Shown piece by piece: positions 1 to 8,275 of a DNA stretch of 64,000 nucleotides; the stretch's first letter is position 1; every line of letters starts with the position of its first letter. The notes under the pieces are model-generated. The model saw nothing but the letters and a program-made list of their open reading frames with translations, ran no database searches and was not told the DNA's origin. The stretch covers positions 2,555,174 through 2,619,173 of the forward strand of contig CP084167.1 in assembly GCA_021513715.1 (NCBI GenBank), written 5' to 3'. The position numbers and the translations under genes were made by a program. This DNA is from Candidatus Heimdallarchaeum endolithica. Its GTDB lineage: Archaea; Asgardarchaeota; Heimdallarchaeia; Heimdallarchaeales; Heimdallarchaeaceae.

Positions 1-744
1 AGTATGGTTGTCTTCGTAGTAAATAAATCCTGAAAAAATATTCTCAAAATTAAAGAATTCTGCAATAAATTGTGATTTAGGATTCTCCATTATATCTTCA
101 GGAGTTGCAAATCGTTCTATTTGCCCTTCGTTTAAGATTATAACTTTGTTAGCTAGTTCTGTAGCATCATTAATATCATGAGTGACGTAAATAATAGTCT
201 TGTTATAGACTTCTTTTGCTTTTTTGAGTAATTTAATTATTTTTTTAGCTTTTCTTTTATCAATTCCAGAAAGAGGTTCGTCTAACAAAATTAACGGAAA
301 ATCAAGAATTAAAGCCCTCCCAATTGATATTCGATGTAATTCTCCTCCAGACAAATTTTTAGGTAGTCGATTTCTTTTTTCTTCTAGCCCCATAAATTCA
401 AGAATGTTATTAATCCTTTTTTCTCGCTCTTGTTTTGGAATATGATTCAGGGTAAGGGCATACTCGAGATTTTCTTGAACAGTCATGTGAGGAAATAAAG
501 TTGGTTTCTGAGGAACATAAGCTATCTGCCTTTTGTTAAGAGGAAAATAGGTTATATCCTTTCCTCTGTAAAAAATTGTACCTTCATCAGGAGTATAAAT
601 ACCGAGGATGGTTTTTAGTAAAGATGTTTTTCCACTTCCAGAGGGACCTAAAATTACTATTGAATCGTTTTCAGAGGTAGAAAATGTTATATCTTTTAAC
701 TCAAATTTTCCTAAAGTTACTCGAATTGAGTTTACTTCTAACAT
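1..744 (-). CDS. wtpC: WtpC-like tungstate/molybdate ABC transporter ATPase (partial)
   Basis: ATP-binding subunit that powers uptake of tungstate or molybdate through the WtpB channel at the inner face of the membrane. I translated it from the minus strand: the start is the ATG at 744, directly after the wtpB stop, with a GGAGG Shine-Dalgarno inside the end of wtpB. The reading frame stays open to base 1, so the C-terminus is outside the window. Visible motifs are Walker A GPSGSGKTS, signature LSGGE and Walker B LILLDEP followed by the switch-histidine region VTHD. Identity as an ABC ATPase is certain; the oxyanion substrate is inferred from the WtpA neighbour. Confidence 0.9.
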   Translation of the reverse strand, partial: MLEVNSIRVTLGKFELKDITFSTSENDSIVILGPSGSGKTSLLKTILGIYTPDEGTIFYRGKDITYFPLNKRQIAYVPQKPTLFPHMTVQENLEYALTLNHIPKQEREKRINNILEFMGLEEKRNRLPKNLSGGELHRISIGRALILDFPLILLDEPLSGIDKRKAKKIIKLLKKAKEVYNKTIIYVTHDINDATELANKVIILNEGQIERFATPEDIMENPKSQFIAEFFNFENIFSGFIYYEDNHT

Positions 745-1560
745 TTATCTGTCCTCCTTCATCATAATTCTTGCTCCCACTCTAGCCAATGCAAAAAGAA
801 TCGTACTTATTATAATAATAAAAACAGCAACTGGTTTAGCTGCACTTATTCCTTGAGAGTTATATAAGTCAAAAACAATTACTGGTGCTGATAAAGGATA
901 ATAAGCCATGAATACCACTGCACCAAACTCGGAAGCTGCTCTCGCCCAACATAAGATGGTGCTAGCCAAAATACTTTTTCTTGCTTGAGGAAAAACAACT
1001 TTTCTAAATGTTGTGAAAGAGGAAGCCCCTAATATGTGAGAAAATATCTCAAAGTCAGGATCTATAAGGTCGAATGTTTCTCTCGCCCCTTGTATTAAAA
1101 TTGGTGCACTAACAAATAATTGAGCAATAATTATTCCTAAAATTGATCTTGTAAATATAGTTCCATACTCTGAAGGAAAAATTTGACCGATTAATCCATA
1201 TCTGCCAAAAACTGATAATAACGCGATACCAGCTACACTATGGGGAAGAGCTAAAGGTAGGTCTACTAATGTGATTAGAATATTTTTTCCTATAAACTGC
1301 TTCCTTGCAAAAATGTATCCTAAACTAACCCCAAAAAATATTGAGATAATTGATGTAATTGTAGCTGTGAAGAAAGTTGTTAGTATTGCAAGTTGAACTT
1401 TCTCAATCTTTAGTATCTCAAAAATAGTCTGTGGTTTTTCTGAAAAAACTATCCACAAAATAGGAATTACTAAAAGAAAAAGAGCTAACATACATAATAG
1501 GTAAAGGATAATATAAAAAAGAGATATTTTTTTAGTAAAATTTTTTATCTTTACTCTCAT
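745..1560 (-). CDS. wtpB: WtpB-like tungstate/molybdate ABC transporter permease
   Basis: Membrane channel subunit of the oxyanion importer. The 271-residue protein has about six hydrophobic helices, beginning at residues 13-38, and the typical binding-protein-dependent permease region after the middle (around SAPILIQGARETF and the EAA-like loop containing ILGASSFTTFRKVVFPQA), which docks on the ATPase. It lies between wtpA (3-nt gap upstream) and wtpC (no gap downstream), so the three form one operon transcribed leftwards. The family ModB/WtpB/TupB is clear; the preferred metal cannot be read from this subunit. Confidence 0.9.
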   Translation of the reverse strand: MRVKIKNFTKKISLFYIILYLLCMLALFLLVIPILWIVFSEKPQTIFEILKIEKVQLAILTTFFTATITSIISIFFGVSLGYIFARKQFIGKNILITLVDLPLALPHSVAGIALLSVFGRYGLIGQIFPSEYGTIFTRSILGIIIAQLFVSAPILIQGARETFDLIDPDFEIFSHILGASSFTTFRKVVFPQARKSILASTILCWARAASEFGAVVFMAYYPLSAPVIVFDLYNSQGISAAKPVAVFIIIISTILFALARVGARIMMKEDR

Positions 1561-1563
1561 GTT

Positions 1564-2583
1564 TTACAGCTCAATGTTAGCTATAACTTTATCTTTTAAT
1601 TTTTCTGGTAATAAACCTTTGTCTCTTGTTTGTGGAGGATCAATGACTGGTTGGTAAGCTTGTTCGCTAATTATTTTTAATCCTTCATTCGAAAGAACAA
1701 AAATTACAAAATCAATTGCTTCTTGATAATGTGGAGCATTATTTGGGATTGTTAGTCCATACCATATTGCTTTTCCTGTTTTTGCTGTAATATCTGCTCC
1801 TGTTGCATTCGCAATATCTCCTGTTAATGAGTTGAAGTAAACTGTCGCTTTGCCATAATAATCGTTAAAAGATTGATTCGCTAGATTGATGTAATCATTT
1901 AATTTAATATAGGATAAATTATATTGAAGAGCCATACTTTCATACAGAAAAGCATAGTCTATTTCTCCAATCTGTAATGGACCCACAAGTTGAGCTTCGT
2001 TGCTTGCCCAAGGGCTTTTGAGTGTAGGGTGATTTACATAGTTGTCCCAAAGACTACTATCATTATAGAAGAATGAAGCAAGTTTAATAGTAATGAGTGT
2101 TCTATATCCACATGGGTCATCTGCAGGATTCGACCTTGCTGTTATTACAGAAGATTGATTTGCATATAAATACCAATTTGTTTCATTAATATTAGATGAA
2201 AATTGGCTTTTTGGAGTGTAAGCTAAAACTATCGCATTTCTAGCAAAAACAATACTCCAATTCGCCCATTTTGGTTCGGTTTCGACCATCATAGTGTCGA
2301 TTAGTTTGTAATCAGAACTAAAAAGAATGTCAGCTAATCTTCCTTCTTCTGTTATTTTTCTAATTGAAGCTGCACTACCTGCAGATTCATGTTCGATAAT
2401 GATATTAGGATGTAGTTTTTCATATGCTTCTGATAGTTTTTCTATAGGATAACTTAAACTTCCAGCATGAAAAACGACAAGATGTGTTTTTTTGTCTCGT
2501 AAAAAAATCATACTAGCTGAAAAAACGAAAGCAACAATTAAAAGACTAATTAAGACTTGAACAATAATCTTTTTTTTATTCAT
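1564..2583 (-). CDS. wtpA: WtpA-like tungstate/molybdate-binding protein
   Basis: Extracellular binding protein that captures tungstate or molybdate and delivers it to WtpB. The 339 residues begin with an N-terminal signal or anchor helix (residues 8-27). The mature part opens with the family hallmark VVFHAGSLS, followed by HESAGS, DPCGYRT and IDYAFLYESMA, all typical of the archaeal WtpA/ModA group, which binds the oxyanion with octahedral coordination. It is the first gene of the leftward wtpABC operon, with a TATA-like box about 30 nt upstream of the start. In an organism rich in ferredoxin chemistry, tungsten for aldehyde oxidoreductases is a reasonable use, but that is inference. Confidence 0.93.
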   Translation of the reverse strand: MNKKKIIVQVLISLLIVAFVFSASMIFLRDKKTHLVVFHAGSLSYPIEKLSEAYEKLHPNIIIEHESAGSAASIRKITEEGRLADILFSSDYKLIDTMMVETEPKWANWSIVFARNAIVLAYTPKSQFSSNINETNWYLYANQSSVITARSNPADDPCGYRTLITIKLASFFYNDSSLWDNYVNHPTLKSPWASNEAQLVGPLQIGEIDYAFLYESMALQYNLSYIKLNDYINLANQSFNDYYGKATVYFNSLTGDIANATGADITAKTGKAIWYGLTIPNNAPHYQEAIDFVIFVLSNEGLKIISEQAYQPVIDPPQTRDKGLLPEKLKDKVIANIEL

Positions 2584-2608
2584 TATCTTTCACTAATTTC
2601 TGTGTGTG

Positions 2609-2620
2609 GGATTTAAAAAA
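2609..2620 (-). promoter_or_regulatory. TATA box for wtpABC
   Basis: A TTTTTTAAAT stretch on the minus strand is centred about 32 nt before the wtpA ATG, the usual archaeal TATA spacing for a transcript with a very short leader. Confidence 0.45.
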
Positions 2621-2718
2621 ATGTTTGTAGGTATATGAATCTGTAAATTGAGCTTCAGAGTAATTTAATTCTTGTAGGGGTTTAGTTGCTATTTTTTGCC
2701 TACAGCAATTGTTTTATG

Positions 2719-2727
2719 TTTATAAAG
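2719..2727 (+). promoter_or_regulatory. TATA box for the pilin-like gene at 2753
   Basis: TTTATAAAG lies about 30 nt before the ATG at 2753. The wtpA promoter points the other way, so this 169-bp gap is a divergent promoter region. Confidence 0.45.
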
Positions 2728-2752
2728 AAAATGTGACTTTTGGTGGTAGTTT

Positions 2753-4114
2753 ATGTCAAATCATGTTTTCAGAAAAAATAGAGCTGTAAGCCCTGTTATT
2801 GCTACCGTTTTAATTATTGCTCTTGTAATTGCTGCTGTTGCAGTTGTATGGTTAGTTGTGATGCTGATGCTTCAACTCAGCGACAGCTTACTAGCTGGTT
2901 ATCCTAGTTTTAGTGATGAAAATCAAAACTACTTTTATGATCAAATCACAATTCTAATTACTAATTCTGGTACAAAAAACATTGTTCCTAAAGCTCTTCT
3001 TATTCAAAACAGTGATTCTGGTATTGATTTAAGATGGAATTTTACTGTTCAATCTCGTACGCTTATTCCAGGAACTGGAGATGAATTTCATGCTCAAGCT
3101 GTAGAAAATGTTACTGAATTGGTTGGCGGGATAAATGTAGACCTTTATGTTGCTTACACTTTAGACTCAAGTACAGGTTCAGAAAAGGAGTGGACATTAA
3201 CTTTAGGATTTTATCTTCCAATACTTGTTAATGCAAGTGCTGACATTTTTCAACCTCTCCAATATAGAACTTCTACAGATGATTCTTCCACTAGTAGAGG
3301 TACTTTTCCTGGTCCTGGTTATTCTCCTCACAAATGGTTCATTTTAGGTCGTTTTATCCCAGGAACAAGTTCAAGTTCTGCTAATATGCAAGTTGATTAC
3401 ATAGAAGCTAGTGGTTATGCTAATGAGACTACATACCGCCCCTATTTGAATTCTGGAGATACTTTCAACACTAACATTGGCACAGAAACGAATAATAGTT
3501 TTGTTGCTTATTTAGATGTTGGTAACCAAATAGGTTTGATAGATTTTATTGGTGGTTCTAGCTCAAGATTTGATCGAGGAGATACATTGAATTGGGATTC
3601 AAGAGGAATTGTTTATGCTGTAACATGCATCAATAATCCAAAATCGACTTCTGCAACTGTTGGTATTGCATGCCAATCTGACGACGATTTTTATCTGTGG
3701 GTAAATGGAGAGCTTGTTATTGACAGCTTTGCCGATTCTTTAAGTTGGAATGAATGGAGTGCTCTAAAAAACATCACCTTAACTCCAGGATTAAATTATA
3801 TTCTAGTAAAAAGTGGGGATAGAGGAGGAAATTGGGATGTTAATCTAATTCTTGTTGATATTGGTGATGATGATCTTGAAACATTTACATCTGTTTGGCC
3901 AACCAGCTCGCCATTGTTAACTAAAATGAATTCAAAAATAATGAGAACAGAAAATACTTGTGAAACTGAAGAGCAAAAAAGTATAGATAACATTTACCAA
4001 AATAAAATAAAATTAACTAATGAATATCGATGTGAAACTTATACTATTATCGGTACAATAAAACAACCTTTCGTTTATTCATTGATAAGAAGAGATGTAC
4101 TATTTTATTTCTGA
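2753..4114 (+). CDS. Archaeal type IV pilin-like surface protein with possible PA14-type domain
   Basis: The N-terminus has a short basic leader, then RAVSPVIATV and a hydrophobic helix (about residues 12-40). This is the class III signal of archaeal pilins and archaellins, cut by a PibD/EppA-type peptidase and used for filament assembly. At 453 residues it is far longer than a structural pilin. The region around residues 300-385 (DDDFYLWVNGELVIDSF and a following NYILVKSGDRGGNWD) resembles PA14-like beta-sandwich modules that bind glycans. The final 60 residues are polar, poorly ordered and end just 16 bp before an IS element, so the original C-terminus may have been altered. A minor pilin or adhesin is the likely role. 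Confidence 0.7.
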   Translation: MSNHVFRKNRAVSPVIATVLIIALVIAAVAVVWLVVMLMLQLSDSLLAGYPSFSDENQNYFYDQITILITNSGTKNIVPKALLIQNSDSGIDLRWNFTVQSRTLIPGTGDEFHAQAVENVTELVGGINVDLYVAYTLDSSTGSEKEWTLTLGFYLPILVNASADIFQPLQYRTSTDDSSTSRGTFPGPGYSPHKWFILGRFIPGTSSSSANMQVDYIEASGYANETTYRPYLNSGDTFNTNIGTETNNSFVAYLDVGNQIGLIDFIGGSSSRFDRGDTLNWDSRGIVYAVTCINNPKSTSATVGIACQSDDDFYLWVNGELVIDSFADSLSWNEWSALKNITLTPGLNYILVKSGDRGGNWDVNLILVDIGDDDLETFTSVWPTSSPLLTKMNSKIMRTENTCETEEQKSIDNIYQNKIKLTNEYRCETYTIIGTIKQPFVYSLIRRDVLFYF

Positions 4115-4150
4115 TTCTTTATTTTTTTTTAAAGCATGTCCAAAAATTAA

Positions 4151-4160
4151 TTTTTATTAA
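4151..4160 (+). promoter_or_regulatory. Possible internal TATA box of the IS element
   Basis: TTTTTATTAA is centred about 26 nt before the ATG at 4183, so transcription from it would begin at or next to that ATG and leave out the left arm of the hairpin at 4161-4213. Confidence 0.35.
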
Positions 4161-4213
4161 TGTGGGGGTTTATGTCGGAAGTATGAATTTCTTTCAGATC
4201 ATAGACCCCCACA
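4161..4213 (+). promoter_or_regulatory. Inverted repeat enclosing the transposase start
   Basis: TGTGGGGGT at 4161-4169 is a perfect inverted repeat of ACCCCCACA at 4205-4213, with the transposase ATG (4183) in the 35-nt loop. In an RNA read through from outside the element the nine-pair, GC-rich stem would enclose the start region. Confidence 0.6.
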
Positions 4214-5106
4214 AAGCAAGAGAATTCATAATCATTAATGAACCTTTCCTTAAGAAACTGGTGAAAGAGGAACCGAGAGAAAGCAAGAGAGGGAGAAAGA
4301 GAATAGCAGAAAGATGGGTGATACTGGCTTTAGCAATCATTGCTAGAATAGAAGGGATAGCTTGGAGGAAGTTAGAGGAAAAGTTGTCTTTATGCGATTT
4401 TTTGATAGAAGAGGGGTGGATGAAGAAGATTCCTTCTAAATCTACTTTTCATGCAGTGTGGAGAGCGACAGAAAGTAAAATCTTAGAGCAGTGGATAATA
4501 GATTTAGGTAGGGAAATAGTGAGGAAAAAAGGCTTGAAAGCTATGGCAGTGGATAGTTCAGGGTTTAAAATCCGTCAAGCTTCTGTTTGGCGTTTTCTCA
4601 AATGGTCAAGAGGGACACTAAAGAAAACCTCTAAACTTTTCTGGAAGATACACCTTATAGTTGGTTTACCCTCTCGAGCTATAGTCTCTCTCGCTCATTC
4701 TGCTAGTAACACTCACGATAGTAAAGTCTTCGGTTTACTCTGGCAGAAACTTCCTTCTGCACTCTTGAGACCTTTCTTGCGATTTTATGGAGACTGTGCC
4801 TACTGGACAGAAAATATCGTGGGACTTCTTAGCCAACATTCCTTTTTCCCTGTTATTCCCCCAAAAAGTAATGCTCGTTATCCCTCTCCTCCTCCCCTCG
4901 GACCAATAGTTCAAGCTCATCGTCTCTACCCTGGTCTGTATCGTCGTAATCATCATCCCGAGTATCGTAGTAGTATTGAACACGTCTTTGGTCTCCTTAA
5001 ACTCTCTCTTCCCCCAATCCTTGATCGTTTACCCTCCACCATCCTCTCTACCTTGTACAGTTCTCTTCTCTGTTACAACTACCTTTTACTCCTTCGGACC
5101 GTTTAG
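4183..5106 (+). CDS. DDE transposase of the IS5/IS4 type
   Basis: Catalyses cut-and-paste movement of the surrounding element. From the preferred ATG at 4183 the protein has 307 residues; a GTG seven codons upstream is also in frame but lies inside the stem of a hairpin. The N-terminal part is a helical DNA-binding region (RKRIAERWVILALAIIARI and WRKLEEKLSLCDFL). The catalytic acids are visible as D in AVDSSGFK, D in FYGDCAYW and E in SSIEHVFGLLK. No frameshift is seen. IS5 is favoured over IS4 because of size and the short spacing between the second D and the E. Confidence 0.88.
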   Translation: MNFFQIIDPHKAREFIIINEPFLKKLVKEEPRESKRGRKRIAERWVILALAIIARIEGIAWRKLEEKLSLCDFLIEEGWMKKIPSKSTFHAVWRATESKILEQWIIDLGREIVRKKGLKAMAVDSSGFKIRQASVWRFLKWSRGTLKKTSKLFWKIHLIVGLPSRAIVSLAHSASNTHDSKVFGLLWQKLPSALLRPFLRFYGDCAYWTENIVGLLSQHSFFPVIPPKSNARYPSPPPLGPIVQAHRLYPGLYRRNHHPEYRSSIEHVFGLLKLSLPPILDRLPSTILSTLYSSLLCYNYLLLLRTV

Positions 5107-5216
5107 TAGGTGAAAAAGAATTTTTGGACATGCTTTTTTAAATTAAAAGAGATTCTATAATTTTCTTTTTGTAAGTTATTTTTTTATCCCATTGATTTAA
5201 ATAAAAAACATCTGTT

Positions 5217-5669
5217 TTAAATTTGAACTGAAGCTATTACAGTTTCAAAGTTTATATCTTCGAACTTATTAATAATTGAGTATCCTTCGCTATCAATTGG
5301 TAAGTTTGAAATGAATAAGGCATGTATCTTTCTCCCTTCTGGTTTTACTCTTGTTATACGTTCAATAAAATCTTTAATATCTTCAATAGGAACGAAACTG
5401 TTCCTATAAAATCTACTTTCACCTAAAATGAGCTTTTGGTCGTTAAAAGCTACAAAATCAAAAATTAGTATCTCGTTAAGTGTCCAACTCACCCATTGAT
5501 ATCCTTCATTTTCATAATCGTACATTGGGATATCGAATCCTGCTTTTTTTAATTCTTCAACGCATAGTTTTACGACTTCTGGGTGCGCTTTTCCGGGAAT
5601 AAAATAACTTAATTTAGGTAATACATTGGATATTTTTAGTACTAGTTGTGTTGTGAGATTCATTCTCAT
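5217..5669 (-). CDS. Small protein with possible PD-(D/E)XK nuclease-like core
   Basis: A 150-residue protein not assigned to a named family. It ends with two beta-strand-like segments and has a central stretch EILIFDFVAFNDQKLILGES followed by R. The pattern of an acidic residue after one strand and E-x-R one strand later resembles the D...E-x-K core of restriction-like nucleases, with Arg in place of the usual Lys. Such cores occur in restriction enzymes, Holliday junction resolvases and transposon nucleases. It stands alone between an IS element and the nfn operon, so context gives no partner. A degraded restriction enzyme is possible. Confidence 0.45.
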   Translation of the reverse strand: MRMNLTTQLVLKISNVLPKLSYFIPGKAHPEVVKLCVEELKKAGFDIPMYDYENEGYQWVSWTLNEILIFDFVAFNDQKLILGESRFYRNSFVPIEDIKDFIERITRVKPEGRKIHALFISNLPIDSEGYSIINKFEDINFETVIASVQI

Positions 5670-5813
5670 TTTTTATATTGGAAAATAGTATAAGAAGATA
5701 TTCATTAAATTTGGACTTACTTATTTTTCTATTTTCTGTTTTTACCTCTTATTTTGAGCTTTTTAGTCTAATTTTTCTATTTTTATTCTAAATAAAAGGT
5801 CTTTATCTCTAAA

Positions 5814-5825
5814 CTTAAATATATT
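5814..5825 (+). promoter_or_regulatory. TATA box for nfnAB
   Basis: CTTAAATATATT is centred about 31 nt upstream of the nfnA ATG at 5850, with no Shine-Dalgarno in between. The transcript is probably leaderless or nearly so. Confidence 0.5.
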
Positions 5826-5849
5826 AGTAAAAATCTCGTTTTAGTTAAA

Positions 5850-6722
5850 ATGAGTTTCGAGATTCTGGATACACGAGAGTTAAATTCCGAGAATACATGG
5901 ATGAAAATTAAAGCTCCATTAATTGCTGAAAGATGTAAAGCAGGACAATTTATTATTATACGTTCAAATGAAAAAGGAGAACGTATCCCTCTTACCATTG
6001 CCAATTGGGATAAAAAAGAGGGCTCAGTTGAAGTTGTTTTTCAAAAAGTAGGAGCAAGTACACAAGAATTAGGTACCTACAAAAAAGGAGACTTTTTGCT
6101 TGATGTTGTAGGTCCATTAGGTATACCCACACACACAAAAGGAGCAGGGAATACTATTGTTATAGGTGGAGGATTAGGAATTGCAATTGCTACCCCTGTG
6201 GCTCGAGCATATAAAGAAGCAGGAAATAAAGTACATGTCATTATTGGAGCTCGAACAAAAGAATTACTCTTTAATGTTGAAATATTAGAATCTTTTGCAG
6301 ATGGACTAACAATTTGTACAGATGATGGGAGTTTTGGTATCAAAGGATTTGTCACCCAACCACTGCAAGAAATGATAGATAAAGGTGAAAAAATTGACAC
6401 CGTATTTTGTGTTGGACCCCCCATAATGATGAAGTTTATTTCTAAAATAACAGAAAAACATGGGATCCACACTGTCGCTTCTCTTAACACCATTATGTTA
6501 GATGGAACAGGTATGTGCGGTGCATGTAGAGTTACTATTGGTAATGAAATTAAATTTGTTTGTGTTGATGGCCCTGATTTTGATGCACATTTAGTAGATT
6601 GGGATGAAATGATGGCTAGAACACAAGCTTATAGAGAGGAGGAGAAAATAGCATTAGAGCATTACCATAAATGTAGAGCTGAAAAGGCTTTAGAAGAGCA
6701 AAATTCTAAAGAAAAGAAGTAG
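5850..6722 (+). CDS. nfnA: NfnA/SudB-like ferredoxin-NAD(P) reductase, FAD and 2Fe-2S subunit
   Basis: Small subunit of the NADH-dependent ferredoxin:NADP oxidoreductase (Nfn), or of archaeal sulfide dehydrogenase, which share this architecture. It carries the FAD/NAD module of the dihydroorotate dehydrogenase electron-transfer family: RIPLTI near residue 46 for flavin binding, VIGGGLGIA near 104 for nucleotide, and a C-terminal 2Fe-2S site with C223, C226 and C238 (GTGMCGACRVTIG). At 290 residues it is of normal length. It is followed after 12 nt by the large subunit. Together they could balance NADH, NADPH and reduced ferredoxin. Sulfide/polysulfide reduction was reported for the Pyrococcus homologue, so substrate choice stays open. 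Confidence 0.9.
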   Translation: MSFEILDTRELNSENTWMKIKAPLIAERCKAGQFIIIRSNEKGERIPLTIANWDKKEGSVEVVFQKVGASTQELGTYKKGDFLLDVVGPLGIPTHTKGAGNTIVIGGGLGIAIATPVARAYKEAGNKVHVIIGARTKELLFNVEILESFADGLTICTDDGSFGIKGFVTQPLQEMIDKGEKIDTVFCVGPPIMMKFISKITEKHGIHTVASLNTIMLDGTGMCGACRVTIGNEIKFVCVDGPDFDAHLVDWDEMMARTQAYREEEKIALEHYHKCRAEKALEEQNSKEKK

Positions 6723-6734
6723 AGGTAGAAAAAA

Positions 6735-8201
6735 ATGGGTTCTGACGCAAAAAAAAGTAGTGGTAGAAAGCCATTAGTAAGAACACGATTACCTATGGCT
6801 ACACAGAGACCAGAGGATAGAATAAATAATTTTGATGAAGTACCTTATGGTTATAATGAAGCAGAAGCAGTACTTGAATCACAAAGATGTTTACAATGTA
6901 GAAACGCTCCTTGTGTAAAAGGTTGCCCTGTTGAAGTTCCAATTCCACAGTTTATTAAATTGGTTCAACAAGGTAAGTTCGTTGAAGCTGCAGAAATAAT
7001 AAAAACAAAAAATAGTCTTCCTGCAATAACTGGAAGAGTATGCCCACAAGAACTTCAATGTGAAGCTCGTTGTGTTATGGGAAAAAGATATCAACCAGTG
7101 TCTATAGGCAATCTTGAACGTTTTGTGGCTGATTACGCACGAGAGCATGGTGAAAAACTTCCTGAACTTCCTGAACCAACAGGAAAAAAGGTTGCTGTGG
7201 TAGGAGCAGGGCCTGCTGGTTTATCATGTGCTGGAGATCTGGCTTTACTTGGACATGATGTAACAGTTTTTGAAGCACTTCATGCACCAGGTGGTGTATT
7301 AATTTATGGTATTCCAGAGTTTCGTTTACCTAAAGATATCGTTAAATATGAAACTAGTTACTTAAAAAAGATAGGTGTAAAGATTATACCCAATTTTATT
7401 ATTGGAAAAAATAAAACCGTTAAAGAACTACTTAATGAATTTGATGCAGTTTTCATAGGAACAGGCGCTGGGTCTCCAAGATTGTTAAACATTCCTGGAG
7501 TAAACTTGGTTAATGTATATTCTGCTAACGAGTATCTAACTAGAGTAAACTTGCTAAAAGGTTATTTGTTCCCTGAATATAAAACGCCAGTGAAAAAAGG
7601 AAAAACAGTGATCACCATCGGTGCTGGAAATGTAGCTATGGATTCAGCAAGAACAGCAAAAAGACTTGGTGCTGAAAACTCTATTATTGTATACAGAAGA
7701 AGTAAAAAAGAATGCCCAGCTAGAGTAGAAGAGGTACATCATGCAGAAGAAGAAGGAATAGATTTTAGATTTTTGACAAATCCAATTAGAATAATAGGAG
7801 ATGAAAAAGGGAGAGTAAAAGCTTTAGAATGTTTACGTTACAAACTTGGGGAACCAGATGAAACAGGAAGAGCTAAACCTATTCCTATTGAAGGTTCAGA
7901 GCATATAATTGAATGTGATGTTGTTATAATTGCAATTGGAAACAATCCTAATCCTATTATTCCTCAAACTACACCAGACTTAGAAACTAGTAAATGGGGG
8001 ACAATAATTACTAACTCGAAAACAGGAGAAACTAGCTTGCAACGAGTTTATGCTGGAGGAGATATAGCAACAGGAGCAGCAACAGTTATTGCAGCAATGG
8101 GCGCTGGAAAAATAGCTGCAAAAAGCATCCATAAACAATTAATGGGTCACGAAATCGATGAGGAAGAACATAACCTCGAAGTAGGTAAATGTGACTCTTA
8201 A
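6735..8201 (+). CDS. nfnB: NfnB/SudA-like glutamate synthase-type oxidoreductase subunit
   Basis: Large subunit partner of the upstream gene, of the family related to the small chain of glutamate synthase. The N-terminus has cysteine clusters for two 4Fe-4S centres (C52, C55, C60, C64 and C103, C109, C113), then an FAD fold starting at VAVVGAGPAGL (about residue 150), an NADPH fold at ITIGAGNVAMD and the closing flavin motif VYAGGDIATGAATVI. It has the standard length of 488 residues. No large glutamate synthase gene is nearby, and the pairing with an NfnA subunit argues for electron bifurcation between NADH, NADPH and ferredoxin, with sulfide dehydrogenase as the alternative. Confidence 0.9.
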   Translation: MGSDAKKSSGRKPLVRTRLPMATQRPEDRINNFDEVPYGYNEAEAVLESQRCLQCRNAPCVKGCPVEVPIPQFIKLVQQGKFVEAAEIIKTKNSLPAITGRVCPQELQCEARCVMGKRYQPVSIGNLERFVADYAREHGEKLPELPEPTGKKVAVVGAGPAGLSCAGDLALLGHDVTVFEALHAPGGVLIYGIPEFRLPKDIVKYETSYLKKIGVKIIPNFIIGKNKTVKELLNEFDAVFIGTGAGSPRLLNIPGVNLVNVYSANEYLTRVNLLKGYLFPEYKTPVKKGKTVITIGAGNVAMDSARTAKRLGAENSIIVYRRSKKECPARVEEVHHAEEEGIDFRFLTNPIRIIGDEKGRVKALECLRYKLGEPDETGRAKPIPIEGSEHIIECDVVIIAIGNNPNPIIPQTTPDLETSKWGTIITNSKTGETSLQRVYAGGDIATGAATVIAAMGAGKIAAKSIHKQLMGHEIDEEEHNLEVGKCDS

Positions 8202-8210
8202 ATTTTTAAA

Positions 8211-8252
8211 CCTTTTTTTAAATCTCTTTCAATCTTTTTTTGGTAAAAAAAG
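8211..8252. terminator. Oligo-T stops between convergent nfnB and the acetyltransferase gene
   Basis: The plus strand carries CCTTTTTTTA and TCTTTTTTTGG just after nfnB, and GGTAAAAAAAG next to them gives the minus strand its own T-run. Archaeal RNA polymerase stops at such runs. Confidence 0.5.
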
Positions 8253-8275
8253 TCTTAGTCCAGGATTAATTTTAT

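Larger units (their letters stand above)
4131..5136. mobile_element. Complete IS5/IS4-like insertion sequence, about 1.0 kb
   Basis: An 18-bp perfect terminal inverted repeat, AAAGCATGTCCAAAAATT at 4131-4148 and its complement at 5119-5136, brackets one transposase gene. The element's codon and base use is richer in C and CT runs than its neighbours, which suggests recent arrival. A target-site duplication cannot be defined because both flanks are A/T homopolymers. The transposase frame is intact and all three catalytic acidic residues are visible, so the element could be active. Confidence 0.88.

Noticed and set aside
2673..2704. TGTAGG...CCTACA inverted repeat upstream of wtpA and the pilin gene
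   Set aside because: Only six pairs with a 20-base spacer; expected by chance in AT-rich intergenic DNA.
4100..5150. Target-site duplication of the IS element
   Set aside because: Both flanks are runs of T and A, so any short duplication (for example TTT or TTTA) would be meaningless.
6077..6493. 138-codon minus-strand frame within nfnA
   Set aside because: Lies wholly within a well-conserved flavoprotein gene on the other strand; low-complexity Ser/Pro/Ile composition typical of a shadow.
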